Assembly: GCA_023897205.1 (NCBI GenBank)
Contig: JAHWDD010000007.1
Coordinates: forward strand, 806,001 to 870,000
DNA length: 64,000 nucleotides
DNA from: Exophiala sp. HKRS030
Taxonomy: Eukaryota; Ascomycota; Eurotiomycetes; Chaetothyriales; Herpotrichiellaceae
Direction: 5' to 3'
Positions 42,791-53,069 of the stretch are shown piece after piece. The position numbers and the translations under genes were made by a program. The notes beneath the pieces are model-generated. The model searched no databases. It was not told the origin of the DNA and worked only from the letters and a program-made list of their open reading frames with translations. Within the stretch, counting starts at the first letter, position 1, and each line of letters begins with the position of its first letter.

Positions 42791-44997
42791 CGCAGCTTGC
42801 GATGGCCACGAGCGAGGATCGGTCGGAGCGTCGTCAAAACGTTTCGGTGTGTGGCGGATGGGCGGGTTTTGTTTTGGCGGCCAGAGACGATGGAAGGACG
42901 ACGGCGATAGAGGACAAAGGAGAGGCAAGAGGTAGAGGGTGAAGAGAACCTGGGGTCGAGAGGTGATTCCGAGCAATCCGAAAGGGTAAAGAAAACGAAG
43001 AGAGGTCTGAAGGGCTTAGGTGAGCAGTAGAGGGAAGGCGGTGATGGTGGACATGGATGTCGGCGGATAATGCATGCAAGATGACCAGGCAATGCCCAAA
43101 TTGTGCACAGCGAACGGGAGCATGAGAAAGAAAAAAGAGGAGGAAGAGGAGCCGTTGCGGGCATTGTGCCTCAGCCACTAAGCCAGTGCCGTAGAATTGG
43201 CCTCAAGAATCTAGCCTATAGAAGACTAAATCTGGGCTATTAATGGTCCACCGATTAGGCTTCCACACGCTCCCACAGGCACCCAGAGGCCCTAAGAGGC
43301 TCACCTGCCACGGGCTGGGCCCCCTGGAAACCGAGCATCCATACAGTACTGGAGTGTCATAGAGCACTGGCATCCGCTGCCGTGCCGAGCAAAGAAAAAA
43401 AAAACTCTTTTCTACCGGACGGATCTTTCGATCTCGACGTCACCTGGGAAGAAGCCGTGGTCAGTGATGCAACTGTGCAGAAATTCAATAACATTGGCAA
43501 TAATGGCCGCTGTCGTCTGTGCCGCAATAGCATCATAGAAAACCAGAAACATCGGTAGAGTTGGTTCGTACTCGTATCCGTACTCTGTAGATAGTTGTCG
43601 GTGAACGGGGGTTTACCTGCAGTCTCGCCCCAGCCTCGTCTCGTTTCGTATCTTGATAGATCACATGGAGGGCGTGATGATGCCTGAGGATTTTTGCGAA
43701 TACGAGGCATGGTTGGTGCTTGTCCCCTGGCTTCCTGACGCGAACAGAACTCCCCGTCCCGCCGACTGGTTGGTTGGTTTAGCGAGCGCTGACTTCTGAT
43801 TGCGACCAAATTTCCTCTCCGGGTTTGCATGACGGTCATTCATCACATTAATCGGGTAGCATTTAACCATTGTCTTCCAGTCTGACAGTAAAATTTCTGT
43901 TGGAGCACCAAGGTCCAGATGCAAGCCTTTCTCCCTTGCAATGATCCTTCGTTTCACCTTCAATTTCCCCCCTTCTCTGGTCAAATTAATTTCATTCTTC
44001 CCCATCTGAGGGAAATGGTTGATTTCTATCCGTACTCCATCCAGTGCATTATCTCGGAGGGTTCCTGACCCGTTCCACCACTCGAGTACTTGGATCATTT
44101 GGTCGGCAGCTCGGCCTGTGTTGGATGTCCGTGTCTTCCTGTTTGTGTCAAGCACGTGAGGCGCGTCAAGTTTCTTTTATGGAATTGTATACGCCGAGCT
44201 GGGCACGAGTACTCGTAGCCTTGCAAATCGTTACAAGGAGCGCGGTGTGTTTCTGCTTCCGGCCGAGATCGACTCCGAGCCCAGTCACCGCCCAGACCTG
44301 CATGTCCAAGAAGCAAGTCATTATTGACCGCAGCTGAAAATAGCCAACTACTACCGGTACTGCATTATTACTGGCACCGTCTTCATGCATGAAAGGCGGC
44401 TTTGTCTCGAGCTGGATGGATCGCCTGTCCGTTGACCTTAGTTTGTTGATGCTAACAACCTGTCGACGATCAACCCCACCAGTGCCTACTGTACGACGGA
44501 TATGCTCAGGTAATCGGATGATCGGAGAGCACTGACTTCACGAGGCTATGGAAGGAGGATCAGGACCCTGGCGCCTATAACCCTAATTGGTACATTCCAA
44601 ACACTTCCCAGCAGAGGAAATGGGGAATTCGCCTCGTCGCCCATGACCTGAATCGGCGAAAATGCCGTAGTCATCAGTAGAACACATCAACACGAGCTTC
44701 TCGAGGAGTCCGTAGAGTACGGTAGAAGACTTTGACCGCAATTCGATCTTTGCTTAGATTTTGGAACAAGCCTTCTACGTCTTTCATATCAGTCGTAGCA
44801 CAGCTCTTCAGCATTGCCGCAAATGCGTGCTCAATTATGATGAACTTCAGCAGCTTTATTCCCATAAATTCTGCCCAACCAGGTCATGCTTTCTCTCCCA
44901 CGTAATCCTCCGGGCACATGATTTTCTTATTCGTGTCTGAGATCGTGCAGCCTCGACACGCTCTTGAACATTGCCATCCCCTCGCTGGTGCCGCGGA
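42791..44997. other. Gene-poor interval upstream of AUR1
   Basis: This 2.2-kb stretch holds the AUR1 promoter and leader (pyrimidine-rich on the minus strand at 42860-43150). A minus-strand frame at 43661-44155 is the longest open stretch, but it has no recognisable family and is not called. No RNA or repeat is supported. Confidence 0.4.
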
Positions 44998-45551
44998 TTA
45001 TCTTGGTGTCGCCGAAGTGGTTCGCGACATATTGGGTTGACTCGAACCATGTCGTGATAACGCCGGCGCGGACGCTGCGGTGGTTGACGAGCTTGTTCGT
45101 GAATATCTAAACCTGGTATGAGCCTTGGGTCACAGATAGAACCGATGGGCCACACTTACGGGTTTCTCTTTTCTACACTCGGCGTACCACTTGGTGTCGT
45201 GTTCGGCGACTTGTTTCCCTGGCCCCAGCCCAAGCGCGACTGGTACGCCGGCCACGACGAGTTGTTCCAAATCTTCGTGATCATACTGTGCCAATGTCAA
45301 CGTTTGTTACTCGTAGCGGCATTCTGAGAGTGATACCTCTGTGCAACGTCTTGTTCGTGTTCGGCGCTCCGCTCCTTGACACCTACCTTCATACCATCGC
45401 GTGTGAAACTGACGTTTTTCCTTTCCAACTTCTTTCTGGTGTGGTGCCCGACATCGTGGGCGATTGAGTATGCAACGAAGCCTACTACAGCTACCACAGC
45501 GACGACGATGAGGAGAATGATGAAGGAAATTATTTGACTGGCCTGAGCCAT
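44998..45551 (-). CDS. Small single-span membrane protein of unknown function
   Basis: Three exons (45551-45337, 45285-45160, 45106-44998) give 149 residues. Residues about 7-30 (IISFIILLIVVAVVAVVGFVAY) are one strong membrane segment close to the N-terminus. A basic juxtamembrane region, RKKLERKNVSFTRDGMKVGVKE, follows and looks conserved in fungal proteins I recall only as hypothetical. After the first junction the protein reads ITKIWNNSSWPAYQSRLGWG and then becomes Ser/Thr/Pro-rich to the stop. An alternative frame after the first intron also stays open, but it would lose the aromatic WNNSSWPAYQSRLGW block. The predicted topology is a short luminal N-terminus and a cytosolic tail. Function unknown. 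Confidence 0.68.
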
Positions 45552-46202
45552 CGCGAATTGCGTCTGGGGTTTCGAGCGCTGTGCCTGCGTTTTGGAGCCA
45601 GAGGTGGGTAGATAAATGGGAGGGCGAGACGCCGCCTTGTGATCAAGAAATGGATTGGTGACCTTTATGTCTTGTTGGCTTCTCGCGTGGCCGTCTCTCG
45701 GCTGTCGGTCGGTCCTGATTCTGCCTGAGGTCTGGCTGTGTGACGGTAGAGGAAGATGGTGATCAGCTACTCGCCCTTAGTCGAGTGGTTTGAGTTAAAA
45801 TTCCAGTGCTTTACGCAATACGGAGAGGAAGGTGAACAGTTCATGCGCCACGAATTACTCCGTGGTTGAGTGTGGCTTGCGCGAAGATCCCTACATAGCC
45901 CACCAGGAACTCTACTGTAGTGCCACGTCACGCATCTACCCATGTGAAATATCATTGTCGGCCTCGTAAACGCCACGCTTCTCATACCTTTCGTTTGTTT
46001 GGTTGCCATCTAAGCTACCTAGGTAGGTATATATGCACACGATCCTCTGAATCCCGCCCAAACCACCTTAATATCACAAAGTATTCCCATGGAGATCCTG
46101 CTCATCGCCTCCACCACCGCTATATCGAACTCTATCGGGTATCATAGTCATATACACTTCAAACCAAGAACGCCACGTTATGCAAGGCACATGCTCGTTC
46201 CC
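45552..46202. other. Intergenic region between small membrane protein gene and LRO1
   Basis: About 0.65 kb, holding the promoter of the small membrane protein gene and the 3' flank of LRO1. A near copy of the 9-mer (TACTCCGTG) lies at about 45856-45864. No gene is supported. Confidence 0.45.
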
Positions 46203-48128
46203 CTACTCATGGTCAAAGATCTGCACCTTCTCGCTGATCTCCCATATGCGACTCTCATACTTCTCTTCGATATCATGTCCCTTTCCGCCGGCCACGCGGA
46301 GGATCAGATCATTCAGGCTGCTCCGGCCGAGAATATCAACATGATCGCCGGTGTTCGGTCCACCACGTGGGCTGAACCGATCTGGTTCATGGGGCATCTC
46401 GTATGTCGTCACCTTAACACCTGCGGGATTATACCTCTTGATCTTCTTCCAGCCTTTCGCGCACATGTATCCTGTGCTCAAAAGATTCACTGTCCCGTCA
46501 CCCTCACCAAACACGACACCATGATCAATTGAGCCGGGTTGCTGTAGTCGTCCATTAGATGAGCTCACCGACGTGTCGATCGTGATGTTGATGTTCCCGT
46601 GCAAAGGGTTCTCATTGTCCTTGTAGAAATATGACCGCTCGGTCGGCTTCCCGACGCCGTAGAAGCAGTAAATCTTCAAGTTGGGGGCGAGAGGCAGTCG
46701 TGCTTCGAGTGGATTCATCCATGTTCGAGGGAGATTCTCGTTACGTTCGACCTCGGCCTTGGTATGCGCCACACCGTGGGAGTATGCGTGCTTGACTTGC
46801 TCCCGGTACCACGGCTCAGTACTCTCGAGCAGGTAATCAAAAGACTCGGTCATTGTCATGTTCTTGCGGGGAGGACCCGTGGCATTGAACTTGGGCTTGA
46901 ACGAGAGGAAGACACCGTGCGTACTGTTCTGTTCAGGATAGGCCAAGTCATCTGGTGCCCAGGTGTCGTTTCCCCAGACGGCTTCTCCTCCCTTGGGAAG
47001 CATCGATGAGATTCCAGGCATGGCGCGAAAGATTTCCGCACGGTCACCCTTGGAGAGAAATTTTTCGAGTCCGTACACGGCAAAGGCGTTCAACTGTGCC
47101 GTATCCTTCATCTCGCCGGACAAGACTGCCGGAATGTCTTTGGCTGTCCCTAGCATGCAGCCTGATATGTTGATCCACGAGTCGATATATGTGTTGACCC
47201 AATTAGGGCCTCCTTTACCGTGATCTTTATGTTCGACCCATTTCATAAAGTATAGGAAGACCTGGCTACCCATGGAATGGGAGGCGAGAACGACCTTTTT
47301 CCCCGTGGTGGAGTGTGCCACTTCGATGTAGCTCTTGAGCCTGGTGAAGTACTGATCGCGGATTTCCAAATTTGCATACGACAACCGCCAGTCGTAAGCC
47401 GCAGTGAACGCGTTGGTCGGGTCATAACCAATGGTCGCAAGATTCTCCAAAATCTTGTTCCAAATCCAGTATCCCGTGATGAAGAAGTCCGTCGCATCGA
47501 ATCCTTGTGCGGCGCGTAACTTGATCCCCGGAGGGTCAAGGCCCGTCTCCTTGTCCAACATGATGTGTTTCTTCCACTCCGCCTGGTCCAGGACAAGTGC
47601 TCTCATCATTGACCACGAGCCCCAAAGTCTCTTGCGAAAGTATTGTCTTGATTTCTCGCCTGTACTCCACGACTCAAGCCCTGTCGAGATGACCCCGGGA
47701 ACCATGATGACGGGATGATGGGCTGAAATCCCCTGGGATTGTAGATGCAACCCCACTGCGAACGAGTCATAGTTGACCACATCGCGCTCCGCCATCGACA
47801 GGTCTTTGACATCTTTGACGATGCCTGCAGGTATCGCGTCCATCAGACTATCCAAATTGACCTCAAGCAAACCTTCCAGCTTGATAACATCTTGGGACTG
47901 GGCGAATAGCAGGGCCAGCATCAAGCCCAGCAGACCTCCCAGCCCGAAGATGATCCCGGACCTCTTCCTACTGCCTTTGTGTTTCTTGAGCTTCTCGAGC
48001 TTCTTGGTCGCCACAAGTTTGACCTCTTCATTTATGTCTGGCGTGCTTTCCCGGCTTGGAGACTCGGAGGGTGTGTCTTGCAGGACGTTGGCGATGCGGC
48101 GCCTCAAGGTCGAAGCCATTGTTGCCAA
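46203..48128 (-). CDS. LRO1: Phospholipid:diacylglycerol acyltransferase Lro1 (PDAT)
   Basis: Single-exon frame of 641 residues, close to the fungal family length. A cytosolic Lys-rich N-terminus precedes one membrane segment at about residues 58-77 (SGIIFGLGGLLGLMLALLFA). The luminal part is an LCAT-type alpha/beta hydrolase: PVIMVPGVISTGLESW, the lid-region Trp block, the nucleophile elbow ASHSMGSQ with Ser285, the acid motif VFGEGDGTVNLLSTGYMC and the final His in GDHVDILGR. Lro1 makes triacylglycerol by moving an acyl chain from phospholipid to diacylglycerol in the ER. Two potential start codons (MATMAS) are three codons apart. It is divergent from MAK3, sharing about 360 bp. Confidence 0.96.
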   Translation of the reverse strand: MATMASTLRRRIANVLQDTPSESPSRESTPDINEEVKLVATKKLEKLKKHKGSRKRSGIIFGLGGLLGLMLALLFAQSQDVIKLEGLLEVNLDSLMDAIPAGIVKDVKDLSMAERDVVNYDSFAVGLHLQSQGISAHHPVIMVPGVISTGLESWSTGEKSRQYFRKRLWGSWSMMRALVLDQAEWKKHIMLDKETGLDPPGIKLRAAQGFDATDFFITGYWIWNKILENLATIGYDPTNAFTAAYDWRLSYANLEIRDQYFTRLKSYIEVAHSTTGKKVVLASHSMGSQVFLYFMKWVEHKDHGKGGPNWVNTYIDSWINISGCMLGTAKDIPAVLSGEMKDTAQLNAFAVYGLEKFLSKGDRAEIFRAMPGISSMLPKGGEAVWGNDTWAPDDLAYPEQNSTHGVFLSFKPKFNATGPPRKNMTMTESFDYLLESTEPWYREQVKHAYSHGVAHTKAEVERNENLPRTWMNPLEARLPLAPNLKIYCFYGVGKPTERSYFYKDNENPLHGNINITIDTSVSSSNGRLQQPGSIDHGVVFGEGDGTVNLLSTGYMCAKGWKKIKRYNPAGVKVTTYEMPHEPDRFSPRGGPNTGDHVDILGRSSLNDLILRVAGGKGHDIEEKYESRIWEISEKVQIFDHE

Positions 48129-48486
48129 TCGCCCTTCACCACGACTTCAGAGATAGTGTGGACAGTGCGAGAAGCACGCAACGGGAACAGAAAGGCATTC
48201 GTCAATGAGATCCGGGCCAGTCGGCGGGTCTTATAGATTTGCTGAGTGTGCACAATGCAAGTTTCACATGCAGGAGAAATGCATAAAGGATTCTGGTCTC
48301 CAATTCCGTCATCCAGATTATTTTCCAGTCGGCGCGCGGCGTTGCGTTGGGGAAATTCGCAGTTCACCATTTCGCTCGATCTTTAAGGCACAGGACCTCA
48401 TTTTCCTCGGCCGTTTCATTCTCTCTTCTTTGGTGTGGTTTCCACGATGGAACGATCGACGTTTCGGTAGAAAGACTGTCACTACG
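48129..48486. promoter_or_regulatory. Shared divergent promoter region of LRO1 and MAK3
   Basis: 358 bp separate the two start codons. A T/C-rich stretch at about 48410-48440 is the likely MAK3 leader. No specific factor sites are claimed. Confidence 0.5.
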
Positions 48487-49143
48487 ATGAGCAGCAATGT
48501 CTCTTCAGCCCCCCAAACTGCAGCCGCGGAGGCTTCAGTGCCCCCCAGCATAGCTTATGTGCAGTATTCGCTGGACAAAGAGCCAGAATACCTCCCGCAG
48601 ATCCGCGAGCTTATTTCCAAAGACCTCTCTGAACCCTACAGTATCTATGTGTATAGATACTTTCTCTACCAATGGCCTGAACTATGTTTCATGGCCGTCG
48701 ACACGAACGACGACAACAAACTGTCCGGAGTTGTGATCTGCAAGCTGGAACCACACCGGGGAGGGCCGTTACGAGGATACATCGCCATGCTTGCAACGAA
48801 GGAGACCTTCCGCGGACAGGGTATTGCCACGACGTTGGTCAGCAGGGCCATCGATCTGATGATTGAGAAAGATGCCGACGAGATTGCCCTGGAAACCGAA
48901 GAGACGAATACTGCAGCTATGAAGCTTTACGAACGGTTGGGCTTCCTCAGAAGCAAGAAGCTACATCGATATTACTTGAATGGCAACAGTGCCTACAGAC
49001 TGCTTCTTTATTTGAAGGAGGGGGTCGGGAGCATTCCAGTCGACATGGGGCCTGATGGCTACGACTTGCCCAGTCCAATCCAAGACGAGTTCCGAAGTCG
49101 GAATCGGGACCCGCAGGATGTTTTCAGTCAAGGAATTGTCTGA
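48487..49143 (+). CDS. MAK3: N-terminal acetyltransferase C catalytic subunit Mak3 (Naa30)
   Basis: Single-exon frame of 218 residues from the ATG at 48487; the open frame runs further upstream without conserved sequence. The Naa30 signature is clear: DLSEPYSIYVYRYFLYQWPELCFMA, the strand GVVICKLEPHRGGPLRGYIAMLA, the acetyl-CoA loop RGQGIATTLVSRAI (Q/RxxGxA type) and ETEETNTAAMKLYERLGFLRSKKLHRYYLNG. NatC acetylates N-termini beginning Met-Leu, Met-Ile or Met-Phe on the ribosome, with the partners Mak10 and Mak31. The C-terminal 35 residues after LLLYLKEG are variable. The gene is divergent from LRO1. Confidence 0.95.
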   Translation: MSSNVSSAPQTAAAEASVPPSIAYVQYSLDKEPEYLPQIRELISKDLSEPYSIYVYRYFLYQWPELCFMAVDTNDDNKLSGVVICKLEPHRGGPLRGYIAMLATKETFRGQGIATTLVSRAIDLMIEKDADEIALETEETNTAAMKLYERLGFLRSKKLHRYYLNGNSAYRLLLYLKEGVGSIPVDMGPDGYDLPSPIQDEFRSRNRDPQDVFSQGIV

Positions 49144-49325
49144 AACGAGACACCGCCGTCGAGTTGGAAGTAATTTCGAATAATTGACGGTGTGTTGAAT
49201 CCGGGGGGCCGCAAAAGATTGGCCCTTGGTTGAGCAAGAGGTTGAAAAGGGTCATGCGGCTACAGCATTACATTAGAGATTCCCACTGTACAGAACAGAT
49301 TTGGCTGGAATGGTCAAACAAGCGA

Positions 49326-50276
49326 TCAAAGGCACCCTCCAATCCATTCTTCCCATCTTCTGACACCCTTTCCAGCTTCTTCGCCTTTGATTGCACCACC
49401 GAGAACGTCAACCGTGATGTTGTATTCGTCTTCCATCAATTTAAAGGAAAAGACATCCTCCCCGCCACCACCGAGAACGTCATCCTCTCCATCGGCGTCT
49501 GATTCCTGTCCCACTGTAGTCAAGCCTTTGCTCTTTGAGACTCTCACCCTCTCAATCTCGGCCTGTAGGCGCTCTCTGACCGCTCCAGCTGGCAGAGCAG
49601 TAAATAGATCCTGCTTGTTCGCCGCCACAAGAACCGGTATGGCCGTCTTCGTCTTCGCCTTGCCCGTAGCTCTTCTTTGCAGAGCCAGTAACGTATCGTG
49701 CAAGTAAACTGCGGTATCACGCGATGCCGCCGAGTCGCTCGAGTCGAGAACACTGCTGTCGACGACGAAGATGACCCCGCGCAATGCAGACTCGTGGATA
49801 TGCGACAGGGCTTGTTCGCTCCTCAACTTCCCATGCCCGGGGGTGTCTATGATATTGTATCTCGTGGCTTGCTTGTCCTTCAGCGAGACATCATTATTGG
49901 AACGATATTTGTTCGACCCCAGAGGAACGGAGGCCGGGAGCAGTAAGCTGACGCTAGAAGAGACTTGCGATATGCGAGTGGCTGAAGGATCGGACTCTTC
50001 TGGATCGGAAGATCTTTTTTGTAGCTACCACCGTGAGTCTTTGCTCGCGTATCACGACAGCGTAGGACCTACGAGAGATACAAGGGAAGTTTTGCCTGCA
50101 CCACTGGCACCCAGAAGGAGAAATGTTGGGACGACCTTGGCGCGAGCAGTCTGGGTGTAAAAGTAGAGATGGAGGAGCAGTGGAAAGGAAACGGTCACCA
50201 GCACAGCGATCAGAATGGCAAGAGGATCGCCGGAGAAAAGCCTGGTAGGCCAACTGTCCGGCGAAGACCAACCCAT
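49326..50276 (-). CDS. SRP102: Signal recognition particle receptor subunit beta
   Basis: Two exons (50276-50073, 50024-49326) with a 48-bp intron give 300 residues. A membrane anchor at about residues 19-40 (LAILIAVLVTVSFPLLLHLYFY) is followed by a small GTPase domain: P-loop LLLGASGAGKTSLV, switch II DTPGHGKLR, and the base-recognition motif AANKQDLF. The enzyme partner, SRP receptor alpha, docks on this domain so that nascent secretory proteins reach the ER translocon. An acidic insert (DADGEDDVLGGGGED) before the last conserved strand is larger than in yeast. The donor GTAGGT was chosen because it removes the TGA that ends the first open frame and gives KTSLVSLLQKRSSD. The gene is divergent from the Kre9/Knh1 gene. 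Confidence 0.92.
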
Positions 50277-50559
50277 GGTGAGCGGCGGTGGGATGTGTTG
50301 AGGTTGTAAAGTATCAGAGGCATGGTTCCGTTGTAGGTGGGATGCAAGGCTTTTGGAGTCACCGTAGTGACTGACGTGCACAACTGAGGCTGTGGAGAAG
50401 GCAATCTTTATTTATGGTCCCCTGAAAGTCTCACCGCGGTCTGAAACTGCGCCCATTTCGATCAACTCTATGGACTTCCGTCGTACACTTCCTGACTTGA
50501 CTTACAGAATCCCAACTTGACTGCTTCTCACTAGTTTCATTGCCCAGGATACCGTCACG
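50277..50559. promoter_or_regulatory. Shared divergent promoter of SRP102 and the Kre9/Knh1 gene
   Basis: Only 283 bp lie between the two start codons, so both promoters overlap here. No individual site is claimed. Confidence 0.5.
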
Positions 50560-51474
50560 ATGATACTACGAAGTATCCTCCTCGTCGCTGCCTCCCTTCT
50601 CTCCTTCGCGCTCGCCGATGTCGAGGTGACTTCGCCCGCGGCAGGGGCATCACTGTCCGGTCTCGAACTGACAGTCGAATGGAAAGACTCGGGCGATACC
50701 CCCAAACTTGCAGACCTGGCCTCATATCAATTGTTTCTTTGTGCAGGCGGCAATGACGCAGACGACTATGTAAGAACCACCGCGTCTGCCACCCGACCTC
50801 CTCCGACTGACAGTCCTTATAGATTCAACTGGCAACGCTCGTTACCACCGGTGATTTCGCAAAGGGCAACTCGGTCACGGCGACGTTGACCGCCGGTGTT
50901 GGAGGCAACGTGCAAAATGCGTACTTCCTCAAGTTCATCTCCGCCGCAACTGGAGGCACCGTCGTCAATTTCTCGAATCGCTTCTCCCTCACTTCCATGA
51001 CTGGAACATTCCCAGCCGCTGTGACGACGGGCCTCAAGTCCGTGACTGGCACAAAAGGCCCTGTGACACAGAATAATATCCAGTCGGCCCAGAATCCAGC
51101 AGCAGGTGCTGGAGGAGCAGATGCCGCCCCAGCTAACGGCAACTCTGTGTATAGCGTACCATATACTCTGCAGACGGGGACCATTCGCTACGCGCCTATG
51201 CCTCCAAGGGCACCGACAAAGATTACTGCAAAGGCAGCCTCACCTCAGTGGCCGACGAGCGCGTATACGGTGTACAAATCGAACGTCGGAACCCCGAATG
51301 CTGTCACTACGCATACAGAGGTGCTGACGTTCAGCGTCTCGAGTAGGGAGGCAACGGTGTGTTCTCCTCCTCTCTTCCTCTGTAGATTTCTGCTAACAAG
51401 ATATATAGGTCGCCGCAGCTGCACAACCCACTGACGCTGCGTTACAAAAGTTCTTGAACCGATGGAAGGATTAG
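50560..51474 (+). CDS. Cell wall beta-1,6-glucan synthesis protein, Kre9/Knh1 family
   Basis: Three exons (50560-50769, 50823-51356, 51409-51474) give 269 residues. A signal peptide (MILRSILLVAASLLSFALA) is followed by DVEVTSPAAGASLSG and LTVEWKDSG, the opening of the Kre9 Ig-like domain. The C-terminal part has YTLQTGTIRYAPMPPRAPT and SPQWPTSAYTVY, which match the conserved Knh1/Kre9 tail. These secreted O-mannosylated proteins are needed for beta-1,6-glucan in the wall. The end (LQKFLNRWKD) has no GPI-anchor signal, as expected for this branch. Exon 3 encodes only 21 residues. Confidence 0.9.
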
Positions 51475-51697
51475 TGCAGGCCAACTTTTGTCCTCGGATG
51501 GCGCTCACGAAACTGCATGGCACGGAGTCGATTATAGGAACAGGGATAGGTGAATGGAGTTTATATGTCTGCCGGTTCAGTTCTGGCAATACCCAAATGT
51601 ATCAATTATTGCCCCCTGCGATGCTGGGCAAACACGGCCGCCAACGCCACGCTCAAATAATAATTCACTGATAAAACCATTCTCGAATCGGGATCAA

Positions 51698-51988
51698 TCA
51701 TCGATATACTTCATCAAAAGGTCTCGTGTCACGGAAACAACTATCCCAGACCTCATTGACAACTTTTTCTGCGTGCGCCTCGTCCTTACAACCCGGCCGA
51801 GCCTTGACTGAATTGATCGCTCGCCTCCGCACGCAGTCTTGTTGGTGATTTGTAAAAGACATGATCTTGTTGCCAAAGAACTCGTTTGCCCACCGACATT
51901 CGCCGCTGAGGTTGCTCGCTCGGATCTAGATGAGAAAAAGAAACATCATTAGCACACGGGGTTTGGCTTGTGGGCATGTGCGGGTGGG

Positions 51989-52030
<42 letters not shown>

Positions 52031-52588
52031 GTGTGTGTGTCTACGCACCTCCGTACAGGCCGCGTGCCTCAAGTTTCCGACCTGGTCGGCCTTGAACCGC
52101 AAATGGTCATAGGCGTGGACCATCTCGTGGGCGAGCACATCCTCCATCATCGACTTGCTCTCTATGCGGTTGGCGCAGATCTTGATGCCGTACTGCTGGT
52201 CGAACCCGGCCAGCATCTTCTCCGAGCACGTGCGGCACCGGATGTTCTCTGGGCCCAAGTCACCACCCAGCTTCCGGATGTTGTCGTTGAGATATGTTAT
52301 CACCGGGGACGTGCGGAACAATTCGTTACGCCATGTGTCGCACCTGGCACAGTCTATCTTGGAGTATCGTTGGTCCGCGTCCTTCCAGTACTCTTCGGCC
52401 CCCTGCTCGGACATGGTCCTTCGGGCCATGCGGTAAAAGTTCACCCATCGGTTCCAGATGGTGTCGGAAGGGAGAAGGGTGTGGCCTTTTGCGCCGGGAG
52501 AAGCACCTGAAGACGAAACCGAAGTCGGAGGTTGAGCAGCATTGGCCAGGGACGCAGAGGACGATGAAGGGTGGTCGGTGGCCGTCAT
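51698..52588 (-). CDS. ATP23: Mitochondrial inner membrane metalloprotease Atp23
   Basis: Two exons (52588-52049, 51925-51698) give 255 residues. The zinc protease motif HEMVH lies at residues 154-158, inside [19 protein letters not shown]. Cysteine pairs at residues 80/83 and 118/121, and CxxxC-like cysteines in SGECRW and the C-terminal half, fit the disulphide-rich Atp23 fold. Atp23 matures the Atp6 subunit precursor and helps assemble the ATP synthase Fo part in the intermembrane space. The splice joins HAACTE to [12 protein letters not shown], the expected family sequence. The 123-bp intron is mostly a CA/GT repeat. A GAC repeat lies 43 bp upstream of the start. The N-terminal 30 residues are Ser/Ala-rich and poorly conserved. 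Confidence 0.94.
51992..52040. repeat. GT/CA dinucleotide microsatellite in the ATP23 intron
   Basis: About 24 GT units with one interruption (a C at 52026) lie just inside the 5' part of the ATP23 intron as read on the coding strand. Confidence 0.9.
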
Positions 52589-53069
52589 GACGGCGAGGAC
52601 GAAGAGAGGATGAGCGAAGTTTGCAGGTTCGACGACGACGACGACGACGACGACAACTTGAGAATGACAGAACGGACAGGCACTGTGAACCACGACTCAA
52701 GTCATCTACGTACCGTACAACGAGAAATAAAAAGAGTGGTGGAACAAGCTACTCTAATTGGTCACTCTTTCCACATTTCGTAGCCTTACGGGTCAGCCTT
52801 GTTCCCTTAGCCAACACGTGATCAAACCACTTCGTTGCTTGGCATCAGTGACTCCCGCGATTCCCTTTTGCTGCTACCGGGGAATTTTATGGAGTGAATC
52901 CGAATGGACATGCGCGGACACCTGGTTTGTTGATGAAAGGGCGTACAAGCCTTGGGACTTGGCCGCATTTTTTCCCTATCCAGTGCTTTTCCAAGATGAT
53001 ACGTCTGTTTCGAAATCAGGTGCCGTCGGGAAAAAACTTCTTGAATCATAAAAGAACAAAAAACTCGCA
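52589..53069. promoter_or_regulatory. Divergent promoter region of ATP23 and PRO1
   Basis: 481 bp separate the two start codons. It contains the GAC microsatellite at 52631-52654. No other feature is recognised. Confidence 0.5.
52631..52654. repeat. GAC trinucleotide microsatellite, eight units
   Basis: Eight uninterrupted GAC units lie 43 bp upstream of the ATP23 start codon, so they are probably in its leader. Confidence 0.9.

Noticed and set aside
43661..44155. 164-codon minus-strand frame in the AUR1 upstream interval
   Set aside because: Open, with some regular-looking segments, but no domain and no supported introns; kept only as a remark in the interval entry.
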